Assembly (NCBI GenBank): GCA_030691625.1
Contig: JAUYDX010000047.1
Coordinates: 1-40,151, forward strand
DNA from: Candidatus Omnitrophota bacterium
Lineage (GTDB): Bacteria > Omnitrophota > Gorgyraeia > Gorgyraeales > Gorgyraeaceae
Direction of reading: 5' to 3'
Length of the DNA: 40,151 nucleotides
The translations under genes and the position numbers were made by a program. This document shows, piece by piece, positions 22,490 through 30,915 of this stretch (the stretch's first letter is position 1; every line of letters starts with the position of its first letter). The notes under the pieces are model-generated. The model worked only from the letters and a program-made list of their open reading frames with translations. It was not told the origin of the DNA and ran no database searches.

Positions 22490-22879
22490 ATGGAGAAGGC
22501 CAAGAAACTCATACTTAGCATACTTATTGTATTTATTGCAATGCCGATTTATGCTGCTGATGAGGCATTAAAGCCGATAGACACTCCTGCGACTCCTGTT
22601 ATTTATTACCCAGTACATATACTTATGATAAAGCCTGTTGAATATACGAATTTTTCTGACTGGGTAAATACCGCAAAGAAAGATACAGAAGATGATAATG
22701 ATACATTGCGAGCCGAGTGGAAACAGGCGCTTGGAGTTGATATCTTCTATCTGCACTTTAAAGCAAAAGAAATAACGCATAAAATAGAAGAAAAAAGCAA
22801 GTTCAGGTTATTTAACATGCGCGGCAGGGCGAAAATCAAAGAAGACTCGGCGACTTATACCTTCAGTCATAAATTCTAG
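22490..22879 (+). CDS. Secreted protein of unknown function
   Basis: A 129-residue product with a signal peptide ending at PIYAA. The mature part has no recognised domain; visible features are a Pro/Ile/Tyr-rich start (TPATPVIYYPVH), an acidic stretch (DTEDDND) and a basic C-terminal part (RLFNMRGRAKIKED). It stands alone between the hydrolase gene and tRNA-Leu, under copy D of the 44-bp promoter family, which links it to the signalling genes that have the same promoter. Confidence 0.65.
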   Translation: MEKAKKLILSILIVFIAMPIYAADEALKPIDTPATPVIYYPVHILMIKPVEYTNFSDWVNTAKKDTEDDNDTLRAEWKQALGVDIFYLHFKAKEITHKIEEKSKFRLFNMRGRAKIKEDSATYTFSHKF

Positions 22880-22939
22880 TATGTCCACCTTCCCGGGATT
22901 GGCATCCTGCAGCATTTTTCCTCTTATTTTCCAATTTTC

Positions 22940-22968
22940 TTGATATTTGGCGTTATGTTCTATATAAT
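22940..22968 (+). promoter_or_regulatory. Promoter for tRNA-Leu
   Basis: TTGATA, a 17-base spacer and TATAAT. It lies about 75 bases before the tRNA-Leu gene and has none of the upstream block of the 44-bp family. Confidence 0.7.
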
Positions 22969-23043
22969 AGGCTTGCTTGCGCTAAGAGATAGAGTTATGA
23001 CCTCTACAGCTTAGGGTAGCCGGATTTTTAGAAGGAAAGATTT

Positions 23044-23130
23044 GCGCGGGTGGTGGAATTGGCAGACACGACAGTTTGAGGGGCTGTTGGGAGCAATCCT
23101 TTGCAGGTTCAAGTCCTGTCCCGCGCACCA
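23044..23130 (+). tRNA. tRNA-Leu (GAG)
   Basis: A class II tRNA of 87 bases. Acceptor arms GCGCGGG and CCCGCGC pair fully, the D arm is GTGGAATTGGCAGACAC, the anticodon stem ACAGT/GCTGT holds loop TTGAGGG with anticodon GAG, a long variable arm follows, and the T arm GCAGG-TTCAAGT-CCTGT precedes discriminator A and encoded CCA. Confidence 0.95.
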
Positions 23131-23164
23131 ATCCCTGGTTATAAAAGCTAAACAATCATTGTGA

Positions 23165-24226
23165 ATGGAAAATTTAGAAGATATCCTGGTTTCCGTTATA
23201 GTAGTGAACTGGAATGGCTTGCGATATCTGCGCAGTTGTTTAGCTTCGATACTCTTTCAGACCTGCAAAAAAATAGAAGTCATAGTAGTAGATAATAACT
23301 CCACAGACGGCTCAGTAGATTTTATCAAAAAGGAATTTCCCCAGGTAAGATTAATCAGAAATAGCAAAAATTACGGGTTCGCCAAAGGCAATAATATAGG
23401 CATTAGAATCGCAAGAGGCGAATACATCGTCACTGTAAATAATGATACAGAGTTAGAGGCGGGGTGCGTACAGGAGCTGGTCAGGGCTGTCAATATTTCT
23501 TCCGATATCGGTATGTGCGCCGCCAAGATATTGTTGTTTAATCATAGAGATTTGATAGATTCAGCAGGCATGCTTTTATATCCTGACGGTTTAGCTATAT
23601 GCAGGGGGCATCTGGCAGCGGATGCGGGTAATTTTAATACAGCCGAAGAGATCTTCCTGCCCACAGCCTGCGTTGCCCTATACAGAAAAGAGGCAATCGT
23701 AAAGGCGGGTTATTTTGACGAAAACTATTTTGCGTATTGCGAAGACACAGACCTGGGCTTAAGGATCAGGATGCTGGGATATAAGTGTGTTTATGAGCCC
23801 AGGGCGCGGGTTTACCATCATTATTCAGGCACAACAGGGCAGGACCTTTCCTTAAAGATTTATTTATCAGAAAGAAACAGGGTGTATACTATTATTAAAT
23901 GTTATTCCCTCGCAGGTTTAATAGAATCTCTCTATCATACGTTAATCAGGTATATTTTATATATATACGCCGCATCTTTTAAAAATCTTGGGCAGATCAA
24001 GGATTTTACCAGGAAAAGCCCCAGGATCAAAATAGCCTACATATTGCTAAAGACTTACAGCTGTTGTATATTGAACATAGTAATACTCTTAAAGAAAAGG
24101 GTTAATATAATGCGCGACAAGGACATGAGGCATGAAAAAATACACTCATTGCCGGCAAAATTTAAAATGAACGCGAGGACGCTGGCGCTGGAACGAAGGA
24201 TATATGTCGATCAACCTTGCCTATAG
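23165..24226 (+). CDS. Family 2 glycosyltransferase
   Basis: A 353-residue GT-A enzyme of the rhamnosyltransferase-like GT2 group. The N-terminus has VIVVNWNGLRYL and VVDNNSTDGS; the metal-binding DxD-type motif is NNDTE; later FLPTACVALYRKEAI and GYFDENYFAYCEDTDLGLR match the acceptor-side motif of this group. It uses a nucleotide sugar to extend a surface glycan. A C-terminal hydrophobic patch (LIRYILYIYAASF) may bind the membrane. No clear Shine-Dalgarno is seen. It overlaps the methyltransferase by 23 bases. Confidence 0.9.
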   Translation: MENLEDILVSVIVVNWNGLRYLRSCLASILFQTCKKIEVIVVDNNSTDGSVDFIKKEFPQVRLIRNSKNYGFAKGNNIGIRIARGEYIVTVNNDTELEAGCVQELVRAVNISSDIGMCAAKILLFNHRDLIDSAGMLLYPDGLAICRGHLAADAGNFNTAEEIFLPTACVALYRKEAIVKAGYFDENYFAYCEDTDLGLRIRMLGYKCVYEPRARVYHHYSGTTGQDLSLKIYLSERNRVYTIIKCYSLAGLIESLYHTLIRYILYIYAASFKNLGQIKDFTRKSPRIKIAYILLKTYSCCILNIVILLKKRVNIMRDKDMRHEKIHSLPAKFKMNARTLALERRIYVDQPCL

Positions 24227-24911
24227 GCCTTTGGAAAAAATAAAAGTCAGGAACCCTGTTTATCGAATCCCGTATATTTTAAGGTATTGTAAAAATAAAC
24301 GCGTCCTGGACATTGGATGCTATGATGAGGCCGCGGTGTTTAAAAAAGGCACGGGGCACTGGCTTCACGAGGAGATAAAAGGCGCGGCTTCATATGTTTT
24401 AGGCATAGATAATTCTTCCAGCATACCGGACGCGGGTATTATTAGTGACAAGGACAGGATAATAAAAATGGACGCCTGTAACCTGGATAAAAAATTATTT
24501 GAAAATAATGATTTTGATTTAATCGTGGCAGGGGAACTGATAGAGCATTTACCTGATACGGCAGGTTTTTTTCAACACCTGAAGAATAATTTTTCAGGCA
24601 AACAACTGATATGCACCACACCAAACGCTTTTTACCTGGGGAATTTATTATTAGGGGCTTTTAAGCGGGAATGCACGCATGCCTGCCATCTTCAGATATA
24701 TTCATACAAGACATTGAATATTATGTGCGAAAGGGCCTGTTTCAGCGAGTGGGAGATCATCCCATACCATGTTTATTTTACAGAAGCAATATTTAAAACC
24801 AGAGGAGTCAAAAAGGGCATGTTCAAAATTATTGAAAGATGCGTCAACGCCCTTGAATATATAACGCCTCTTTTATCCGGCGGGCTGATCCTGCATGTAA
24901 AAAAGATATGA
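24204..24911 (+). CDS. Class I SAM-dependent methyltransferase
   Basis: A 235-residue protein with SAM motif I RVLDIGCYDEA, a second acidic site GIDNSS, and motif IV FDLIVAGELIEHLPD. CTTPNAFYLGN follows, as in methyltransferases that work next to glycosyltransferases on sugars. It sits between a GT2 gene and a GT-C-like gene with overlaps on both sides (23 and 4 bases), so a role in modifying the same glycan is likely. The precise target is not known. Confidence 0.85.
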   Translation: MSINLAYRPLEKIKVRNPVYRIPYILRYCKNKRVLDIGCYDEAAVFKKGTGHWLHEEIKGAASYVLGIDNSSSIPDAGIISDKDRIIKMDACNLDKKLFENNDFDLIVAGELIEHLPDTAGFFQHLKNNFSGKQLICTTPNAFYLGNLLLGAFKRECTHACHLQIYSYKTLNIMCERACFSEWEIIPYHVYFTEAIFKTRGVKKGMFKIIERCVNALEYITPLLSGGLILHVKKI

Positions 24912-26734
24912 AAAAAGAAAAAACCAAAAACAGCGTTATAGAAAAAAGAATCCCGCATTATATTATAATAATATTATTATTTCTAACAGGGCTCGTGGCC
25001 TATAAAGGGGCGTTTATCAAAGGCATATTCCTGTTTGATGATCAGGCCCTGATAGTAGACAATCCGTTCATAAAGGATTTTTCGCATATAAAAGACGTAT
25101 TTACCACGCACCTTTTTAAAGGAAGCGGGGTCTACAGCAATTTCTACAGGCCCATGCAGGCGTTTTCGGCAATGATAGAATATCATTTCTGGGGGCTAAA
25201 GCCGTTTGGATATCATCTTGTGAATGTTGTCATACATATGCTTACCTCAATAGCAGTATATTTCTTCGGGTATATTTTATCCAAAAGGCAGATTGTAGGC
25301 ATAACCGCGGGTTTATTATTCAGCGTCCACACGGTTTTATCAGGGCCTGTTCATTATATTTCAGCAAGGGCTGATTTGCTCATGGCCTTATTTTCTGTAA
25401 TAGCCATAAATTTTTATATGCTTTACAGGGAAACAAAAACGCGCGGGGTATTATTCTATGGTGTTTCTTTTTTAAGTTTTTTAGCCGCTATCTTAAGCAA
25501 GGAAACCGCGGTAATGGTACCATTTTTAGCCTTATTTTATTTGTACTGTTTTTCCGACAGAAGGGCTAATCTGGAAAACAGGAAGCCAAATTTATTGTGG
25601 CCTTTTTTTATTGTTATAGCCCTTTACGGATGGCTCAGATTTACCGCATTGGATTTCTCAGAAGGAAAACTCATAGAAACAACCACAGGCGTGCTCCCTA
25701 TGCACATCAGGCTTCTGACTACAAGTAAGGTCCTTATGCTATATTTACGATTACTGGTTTTGCCTGTGGGTTTGCATATGGAATGGGATATAGCGCCTGC
25801 GGTTTCGTTTTTTCAGGATGAGGTTTTTCTGTCCATAGTGGGATTATTGATAATAGCCGGGTTTATTTATTTTCTATTCAGGAATTCCAGGCTCAAATTT
25901 TTTGCCATAGGATGGTTTTTTATAACGTTAATACCATACCTCAATATATTTCCTATTAATTATTTCATGGGAGAAGGCTGGCTATACGTGCCTTGCATAG
26001 GGTTTTTCATATTAATAGGACTGTATCTTTCGGAATTAGGAAGCAGGTCTAAGTTCCTGTCCTGGGCAGTTATTTTTATATTGCTATCTTTTACGCTATT
26101 TTACGGCGCCCTTACTTGCAGGCGGGCATATGTCTGGGCAGATCCCGCGAGATTATACAAAGAGGTTTTGAAATATTCCCCTAATAATACGAAGGCCAGA
26201 ATTAACCTGGGCATGATCCTGGCGAAATCAGGGGACAGGGAAGAGGCGATTAAAAGGTACAATGAGGTGGCTAAGATTACACCGAACGATTCAGGGGCGC
26301 ATGCCAATCTCGGATCTTTATATGCCGAAAAGAAGATGAATGACAAGGCCATGGAGGAATTTAAAAAGGCTGTTGAGCTGAATCCAAAGGATTATGTGGC
26401 CCACAATAATATAGGTATTTTATACAAGATGAAAGGCGATATTAAAAAGGCAATGGAAGAATACACAAAGGCGCTGGAACTTAATCCGAGTTATCCTCTG
26501 ACATATAATAATATAGGCAATATATATCTGGACTCAAGACAATATGAAGCAGCCATAAGGTTTTATAACAAGGCTATAAGTATAGATCCGAATAAGGCGG
26601 CTTTTTACTCCAATTTAGGCAAGGCGTATAAAGCCAAAAGGATGCCTGAAAAGGCCAGAGAGGCGTTTGGAAAGGCGTTACAGCTGGAACCGGGACATAA
26701 GGAAGCTGTCAGCGAACTTAAAACTATCAGATGA
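24908..26734 (+). CDS. TMTC-like polytopic membrane protein with C-terminal TPR repeats
   Basis: A 608-residue protein. Residues 1-400 hold about ten transmembrane helices, with GIFLFDDQALIVDNPFI in the first outside loop, the acidic-motif region typical of GT-C/TMTC-type mannosyltransferase-like proteins, and FWGLKPFGYHLVNVVIHM after it. Residues about 425-605 are five tetratricopeptide repeats (INLGMILAKSGDREEAIKRY, AHNNIGILYKMKGDIKKAMEEY). It may transfer sugar from a lipid carrier to a protein or lipid on the outer face, with the TPRs binding partners. It overlaps the methyltransferase (ATGA) and its stop overlaps the convergent GGDEF gene by eight bases. Confidence 0.82.
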   Translation: MKKEKTKNSVIEKRIPHYIIIILLFLTGLVAYKGAFIKGIFLFDDQALIVDNPFIKDFSHIKDVFTTHLFKGSGVYSNFYRPMQAFSAMIEYHFWGLKPFGYHLVNVVIHMLTSIAVYFFGYILSKRQIVGITAGLLFSVHTVLSGPVHYISARADLLMALFSVIAINFYMLYRETKTRGVLFYGVSFLSFLAAILSKETAVMVPFLALFYLYCFSDRRANLENRKPNLLWPFFIVIALYGWLRFTALDFSEGKLIETTTGVLPMHIRLLTTSKVLMLYLRLLVLPVGLHMEWDIAPAVSFFQDEVFLSIVGLLIIAGFIYFLFRNSRLKFFAIGWFFITLIPYLNIFPINYFMGEGWLYVPCIGFFILIGLYLSELGSRSKFLSWAVIFILLSFTLFYGALTCRRAYVWADPARLYKEVLKYSPNNTKARINLGMILAKSGDREEAIKRYNEVAKITPNDSGAHANLGSLYAEKKMNDKAMEEFKKAVELNPKDYVAHNNIGILYKMKGDIKKAMEEYTKALELNPSYPLTYNNIGNIYLDSRQYEAAIRFYNKAISIDPNKAAFYSNLGKAYKAKRMPEKAREAFGKALQLEPGHKEAVSELKTIR

Positions 26735-27662
26735 TTTTTCTGCGTTCTTTTACGTAGTTACTGCCAGGAAGGCTTTTCGCGTACTCTTTTAATTCCGCTC
26801 CTATCTCTCCTACCTCTCCCACGTGGTTTATCTTTCTCTTTTCATTGGTGACCACGCCTATGGATATTGATAATAACGGAATTTTCCTGGTCTTTTTTTT
26901 CCTGTCCTGGCCTATGATGTATCCTTTTTCCAGGTCTTCCCTGTTGTACAGCCCCGGGACCATGGAGTTGAAGTCAGCTATGATTTTTTTGCACAGATCG
27001 TCCGTTTTATCAGGGATAGTCACTACCACGAAATCGTCCCCTCCTATATGCCCTATGAAATCCTGGGGCGTGCCTTTTTCCTGCACGGAGTTTATCAATA
27101 TCCTGGCGGTATTTTTTATTACCTCATCGCCTTTTTCAAAACCGTATTTATCATTGAAGGCCTTAAATTTATCAAGGTCGGCGTAGCACACGGCGAAAGG
27201 CGTGTTTTTATCTATGCGGTTCCGTATCTCGTTTATTATAGAGACGTTTCCAGGGAGCCTTGTCAATGGGTTCGCGTCCAGATCCCTGGCGGATCTTCTC
27301 AAAACCATTTTTACCCTTGCCACCAGTTCCTGCGGTTCAAAGGGTTTGACCACATAATCGTCAGCGCCAGCGTTTATACCGTGTATCTTGTCTGTGATTT
27401 CGCCTTTGCCGGTGAGCATTATAATAGGCATGTGTTGTATGAGTATATCCTGTTTTAATGTTTTGCACACCTCGTCCCCGCACATCCGGGGCATCTTAAA
27501 ATCCGTGATAAGGAGGTCCGGGGATGATTTTTTTACCATCTCCAGGGCTTCCTGGCCGTCGTGCGCCTCTATCACCTGGTAGCCTTCCGCCTCAAGCGTT
27601 ATCCTTAAGACGTCTAATATATCCAGGTCGTCGTCTACGATGAGTATCTTTTCTTTTAACAT
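26727..27662 (-). CDS. Receiver-GGDEF response regulator (PleD-like, GGDDF site)
   Basis: A 311-residue regulator. The receiver has ILIVDDD, D54 in LLITDFKMP and Lys in VVKPF. The output domain spans about residues 132-300 with NPLTRLPGN, the metal-site DLDKFKAFND and the active-site segment IGGDDFVVV. The signature is GGDDF (207-211) rather than GG(D/E)EF, and the RxxD inhibitory site is replaced by TPQD. It may make c-di-GMP without product inhibition, or may only bind nucleotide. AAGGAG stands about ten bases before the ATG. It is the last gene of the FIST-kinase operon, so that kinase is the likely phosphodonor. Confidence 0.87.
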   Translation of the reverse strand: MLKEKILIVDDDLDILDVLRITLEAEGYQVIEAHDGQEALEMVKKSSPDLLITDFKMPRMCGDEVCKTLKQDILIQHMPIIMLTGKGEITDKIHGINAGADDYVVKPFEPQELVARVKMVLRRSARDLDANPLTRLPGNVSIINEIRNRIDKNTPFAVCYADLDKFKAFNDKYGFEKGDEVIKNTARILINSVQEKGTPQDFIGHIGGDDFVVVTIPDKTDDLCKKIIADFNSMVPGLYNREDLEKGYIIGQDRKKKTRKIPLLSISIGVVTNEKRKINHVGEVGEIGAELKEYAKSLPGSNYVKERRKII

Positions 27663-27679
27663 TTGCGCTTACTCCTTGG

Positions 27680-27729
27680 TTCTCGACTGGGCTCACATGA
27701 ATAGCCACAATGTCCGCTCGAACGATATT
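27680..27729. repeat. 50-bp twin element, copy 1
   Basis: TTCTCGACTGGG at one end and CCGCTCGAA..ATATT at the other. It matches the element at 30601-30650 at 36 of 50 positions without gaps. It fills most of the gap between the kinase stop and the GGDEF regulator start. The central part is the most divergent. Confidence 0.55.
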
Positions 27730-29197
27730 AATATTTTGGTATCGTGAATGTAAACCTGGTTCCTTTGCCCAGCCTGGTGTCGAACCAGATCTTGCCTTTA
27801 TGGGCCTCCACTATTTTTTTAACAAGCGACAGGCCCAGCCCCGAACCCTTTATATTCTGGTCCATCGCATTGTCTGCCCTGAAGAATTCCTGAAAGACTT
27901 TCGGGATGTCCTGGGAAGGTATGCCTATGCCCGTGTCCTCTACGCTGAACTGTACATATCCGTCCCCGTCTTCTATGCCAACGGTTACCTTTCCGTTATC
28001 CGGGGTAAATTTAACCGCATTGCTCAGCAAGTTCACTAACACCCTTTCCATCTGGCCCTGGTCAGCCCTTATCCTGTCCGATTTTATACCCGTGTTTATT
28101 TTTAAAGAGATATTTTTTTCTTTAACCTGAGGCGCTATTATATCCACAACCGAATCCAGTATTTCTTTTATAGAAATATCTTTCATATCCATCTGGACTT
28201 TTCCTGACTCTATCCTGGCTATATCAAGAAGGTTGTTTATCAGGTGCACCAGGCTGTTAGAGTGCTTATCTATTTTTTCAAGCCTCTCCTTTTGCGCCGG
28301 CTGTACTTCTCCCAGCTTGCCTGTCATGAGTATTGAGGCATAACCCTTTATGGATGTCAGAGGGGTCCTTAGCTCGTGAGATACGGCTGATATGAAATCG
28401 GATTTCATTTTATTCAATGTTTTAAGTTCCTGATTCAGTTTTTCAAGCTCTCTTGTTCTTTCCGAGACCCTCCTCTCGAGTTCCTTGTGGGAACCGAAGA
28501 GCTCTGTGTAGAGTTTCGCGTTTTCAATGGCTGTCCCTATCTCGCCGGTGAGTATGGATAAAAGTTCCGAATCTTTTTCGCTGATTTTTTCATACGCGGA
28601 ATCATTTCCCATGATTATAAATCCGACCGGCTCCTCTCTTACTATAACAGGGGCCGTTACAAAAGATTCCATTTTCAGCATATCCAGAAGATTCCATCTC
28701 CGGTCCACGCTTTCCGCGAACCTGTCAACCAGTACCGGTTTTTCCTTTTTAAACAGAAAACCCGCGAATTTAGTCTTGTTGAGTTCCGGTTCTATTAGTT
28801 TTATCTCAGCTTCAGAATAGCCTATAGAACTTTTTATAACCATGGTTTCCGATGACCCATCCTTTAGCATGAGCAGTAATTTAGAGTATCCTAATTTTGC
28901 TAAAAAAGGCTGGTTTATCATGCTGAAAAGGGCTTCTGTATTAAAGGTGGAACTTATCTTTTTATTGAGTTCATGAAGCGCGTATAAGCTTGTTATTTTC
29001 CTGCCCAGCTCTTCTTGTATCTTATTAAGGGCCAGATCGGTTTTTATGATAATTTTCGCCTGGCTGTCCAGCTGGTCAATTATTCCTCCCAGTTTTTTAT
29101 TTGATTTTTCGAGTTCTATGCGCCTCCTGGTTTCTATATGATACAGCATAAACAAAATGCAGCTTATTAAGACAGAAATTATCATGTATGTACCCAT
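27728..29197 (-). CDS. GAF-domain sensor histidine kinase
   Basis: A 489-residue kinase. An N-terminal transmembrane helix (residues 4-19) leads to a coiled coil, a GAF domain (about residues 75-230, SLYALHELNKKISST to GEIGTAIENAKLY), another coiled coil, HisKA with His274 in AVSHELRTPL, and a catalytic domain with NLLSNAVKF, DTGIGIP and GSGLGLS. There is no periplasmic sensor, so the signal is cytoplasmic, perhaps delivered by the FIST protein encoded two bases upstream. The GGDEF regulator downstream is the expected phosphoacceptor. Confidence 0.9.
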   Translation of the reverse strand: MGTYMIISVLISCILFMLYHIETRRRIELEKSNKKLGGIIDQLDSQAKIIIKTDLALNKIQEELGRKITSLYALHELNKKISSTFNTEALFSMINQPFLAKLGYSKLLLMLKDGSSETMVIKSSIGYSEAEIKLIEPELNKTKFAGFLFKKEKPVLVDRFAESVDRRWNLLDMLKMESFVTAPVIVREEPVGFIIMGNDSAYEKISEKDSELLSILTGEIGTAIENAKLYTELFGSHKELERRVSERTRELEKLNQELKTLNKMKSDFISAVSHELRTPLTSIKGYASILMTGKLGEVQPAQKERLEKIDKHSNSLVHLINNLLDIARIESGKVQMDMKDISIKEILDSVVDIIAPQVKEKNISLKINTGIKSDRIRADQGQMERVLVNLLSNAVKFTPDNGKVTVGIEDGDGYVQFSVEDTGIGIPSQDIPKVFQEFFRADNAMDQNIKGSGLGLSLVKKIVEAHKGKIWFDTRLGKGTRFTFTIPKY

Positions 29198-29199
29198 AG

Positions 29200-30390
29200 C
29201 TACTCCGAAAACAGCGTTATGGAAATACTGTGGTTATTAAAATTACACTGGCCGTGCGATTCCTTTGCGTCAGATGGCGCGTATTCCCCGAAGGTATAAC
29301 ATCCCAGTATGGGTATATTTCTGCCCAGGACTTCTTTTACCGCGTCCATTTCCTTGTAAGCGTCATCTTTTAAGACTAAAAGCCTGGCCATGTCGCTGAA
29401 TATCGCAGCAAATTTTATTTTCGCATAACTGATATCTTTTACCGCTGATGTTGCCGCCTTTTTGGCGGATTCCAGTACAGCATCCTTGTCCCCTATCATC
29501 AGGCTTATATCATCCTCTTCTTTTATGTCCCCGTTTAACAGGAGCCCGCCGGCATCATCTATAGCGATAGGCACCCTGGTAATATAATCGTCAAAATTAG
29601 CTGATCTTGTCCCAATCGGATAGGTTATGCCCAGCGCGCAGATACCATAGTTTTTAAGCTCTTCAATGGATTTCTCAAAGTATTCTTCGTACAACCTGAC
29701 AGCTATTTTTTTATCTATTTCTTTTATGGTATTGGATCTGGCTTTTGTGATTTTATGGGTTTTTCCTAAAGGCTGCCAGCCATTGGATGTCCCAATGCCT
29801 AATCTGATATCGCCTGATATGAGCGCCCCGGACACAGAATCTGATAGCGCCTCGCTATCCATATACTGATATGTTTTCCGGTCGCATGTCTTATTGCACG
29901 CGCCGCCCCCTATTATGGGAAAACCTGTACCGAGTACTTCCTGGGAACCTCTTAAGATATTAGCGCTTTGTCCGGATGCGCCGTCAGAAAACATCATATA
30001 GGCTTGTTTGAGTTTGGATTTATTAGTTAAGCCAAGGGCCTTTATGACAGTCTTATTCCCGGCTAAACCAGGGCTTTTGGAAACCTTATCCCCTATCCCG
30101 CAGGAAAACAGCATAGAATCAGAGCTTATTATAAATACAGCCACGGAATCCTTATGGGAACCGTAGCTGGAAATAGCGCCTATGCTGGAGCATCCTATAA
30201 GCTGTGTATCTCTTGTTATCGATCTTATGCCCCTTATTGTTTCCTGTTGGTCAAATATAGGAGATATAAAAGTAATTACTATGCCGGGGTCATTTTTCCC
30301 GATCTGATAATAGGCATTCAAGGCAGCTTCTTTACCCGCTGTGAAAGAATCCAGTTTAGCGCTTATGCCTGTGCCTAATAATGTAGCCAT
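29200..30390 (-). CDS. FIST-domain sensory protein (NosP-like)
   Basis: A 396-residue soluble protein with FIST N and FIST C domains: LIGCSSIGAIS, AYMMFSDG, IIGGGACN, then LGITYPIGT and the end section ILGCYTFGEYAPSD with HNHS-like NNHSISI. FIST proteins are ligand sensors; members called NosP bind haem and nitric oxide and are often encoded beside kinases and c-di-GMP enzymes. Here the kinase starts two bases after the stop. The transcription start predicted from the promoter at 30404-30432 lies about seven bases before the ATG and there is no Shine-Dalgarno, so the message is nearly leaderless. The ligand is not known. Confidence 0.88.
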   Translation of the reverse strand: MATLLGTGISAKLDSFTAGKEAALNAYYQIGKNDPGIVITFISPIFDQQETIRGIRSITRDTQLIGCSSIGAISSYGSHKDSVAVFIISSDSMLFSCGIGDKVSKSPGLAGNKTVIKALGLTNKSKLKQAYMMFSDGASGQSANILRGSQEVLGTGFPIIGGGACNKTCDRKTYQYMDSEALSDSVSGALISGDIRLGIGTSNGWQPLGKTHKITKARSNTIKEIDKKIAVRLYEEYFEKSIEELKNYGICALGITYPIGTRSANFDDYITRVPIAIDDAGGLLLNGDIKEEDDISLMIGDKDAVLESAKKAATSAVKDISYAKIKFAAIFSDMARLLVLKDDAYKEMDAVKEVLGRNIPILGCYTFGEYAPSDAKESHGQCNFNNHSISITLFSE

Positions 30391-30403
30391 AGCTTTATTT
30401 TAA

Positions 30404-30432
30404 ATAATACACAATAATATCATATGTGTCAA
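30404..30432 (-). promoter_or_regulatory. Promoter of the FIST operon
   Basis: On the minus strand, TTGACA (30432-30427), a 17-base spacer and TATTAT (30409-30404). It is close to the housekeeping consensus. The 45-bp dyad element lies directly upstream of the -35 box, where an activator or repressor could bind. Confidence 0.75.
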
Positions 30433-30437
30433 TGTTA

Positions 30438-30482
30438 AAACAACTTTACACTTGTAACAATGTTTGTAGTGTCAAGTTGTTT
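30438..30482. repeat. 45-bp dyad element, copy 2 (inverted)
   Basis: AAACAACTTTACAC and GTGTCAAGTTGTTT arms; reverse complement of the element at 1605-1649 with a single difference. It lies five bases upstream of the FIST promoter -35 box. Confidence 0.8.
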
Positions 30483-30502
30483 GGTTTTGTAAAAATTTGG
30501 GC

Positions 30503-30530
30503 TTGACATTTTGAAAAAAATCATTAGAAT
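30503..30530 (+). promoter_or_regulatory. Promoter upstream of tRNA-Glu
   Basis: TTGACA, a 16-base spacer and TAGAAT. It is divergent from the FIST promoter and would drive a transcript through about 215 bases of non-coding sequence to tRNA-Glu and perhaps the small membrane protein. Confidence 0.6.
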
Positions 30531-30600
30531 AATATCTGCGCTTTAGAAATGAACAATAGCTCATTTACAAGAAAAACTCAATAGTGTTATACAGGCAGGT

Positions 30601-30650
30601 TTCTCGACTGGGTTTCCGAGGTAAGTCAGGATGCCCGCTCGAAGAATATT
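30601..30650. repeat. 50-bp twin element, copy 2 (B12-box-like core)
   Basis: TTCTCGACTGGG... then AAGTCAGGATGCCCGCT, which resembles the 3' B12-box core of cobalamin riboswitches (AGYCAGGAnnCCnGC). No full cobalamin aptamer is visible upstream, so it is listed as a repeat with an RNA-like core. The partner is at 27680. Between 30651 and 30753 I see only a short hairpin (ATAGTTC/GAACTAT at 30713 and 30746) just before the tRNA. Confidence 0.45.
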
Positions 30651-30753
30651 TTATAGTTTAGCATAGTTAGGCAATTGCAGATAAACATACGTTCTTTAAT
30701 ATAGCTAAGGGGATAGTTCATAGGCCTGGACCGATGCAGATTAGAGAACTATA

Positions 30754-30831
30754 GGCCCTATCGTCTAGCCTGGTCTAGGACATATGGTTCTCAGCCATAA
30801 GACAGGGGTTCAAATCCCCTTGGGGCTACCA
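30754..30831 (+). tRNA. tRNA-Glu (CTC)
   Basis: Acceptor GGCCCTA pairs with TGGGGCT (two G-T wobbles), the D arm begins GTCTAG, the anticodon stem TATGG/CCATA holds loop TTCTCAG with anticodon CTC, and the T arm is AGGGG-TTCAAAT-CCCCT. Discriminator A and encoded CCA end at 30831. Confidence 0.9.
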
Positions 30832-30835
30832 AATT

Positions 30836-30868
30836 AACCGTATCAAAACCGTATCATAACTGTATCAT
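30836..30868 (+). repeat. Three tandem 11-bp repeats
   Basis: AACCGTATCAA, AACCGTATCAT and AACTGTATCAT follow each other without gaps, starting five bases after the tRNA-Glu CCA. The 11-bp period is about one helical turn, which suits cooperative protein binding. They lie 48 bases upstream of the small membrane protein gene. Confidence 0.75.
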
Positions 30869-30915
30869 TTTATCGTAACTTAATATAAACAGGCAAGTTA
30901 AGAAAGGGGGAGTAA

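Noticed and set aside
1605-30482. Composite transposon or genomic island bounded by the inverted 45-bp elements
   Set aside because: No transposase, integrase or target-site duplication is visible, and the left copy overlaps the end of gltX; kept only as an inversion/operator hypothesis.
30537-30650. Full cobalamin riboswitch suggested by the B12-box-like core
   Set aside because: No other conserved cobalamin aptamer segments are seen upstream and no B12-related gene follows; only the short core is alike.
30836-30868. CRISPR-like array
   Set aside because: The 11-bp units are contiguous with no spacers and there are no cas genes.
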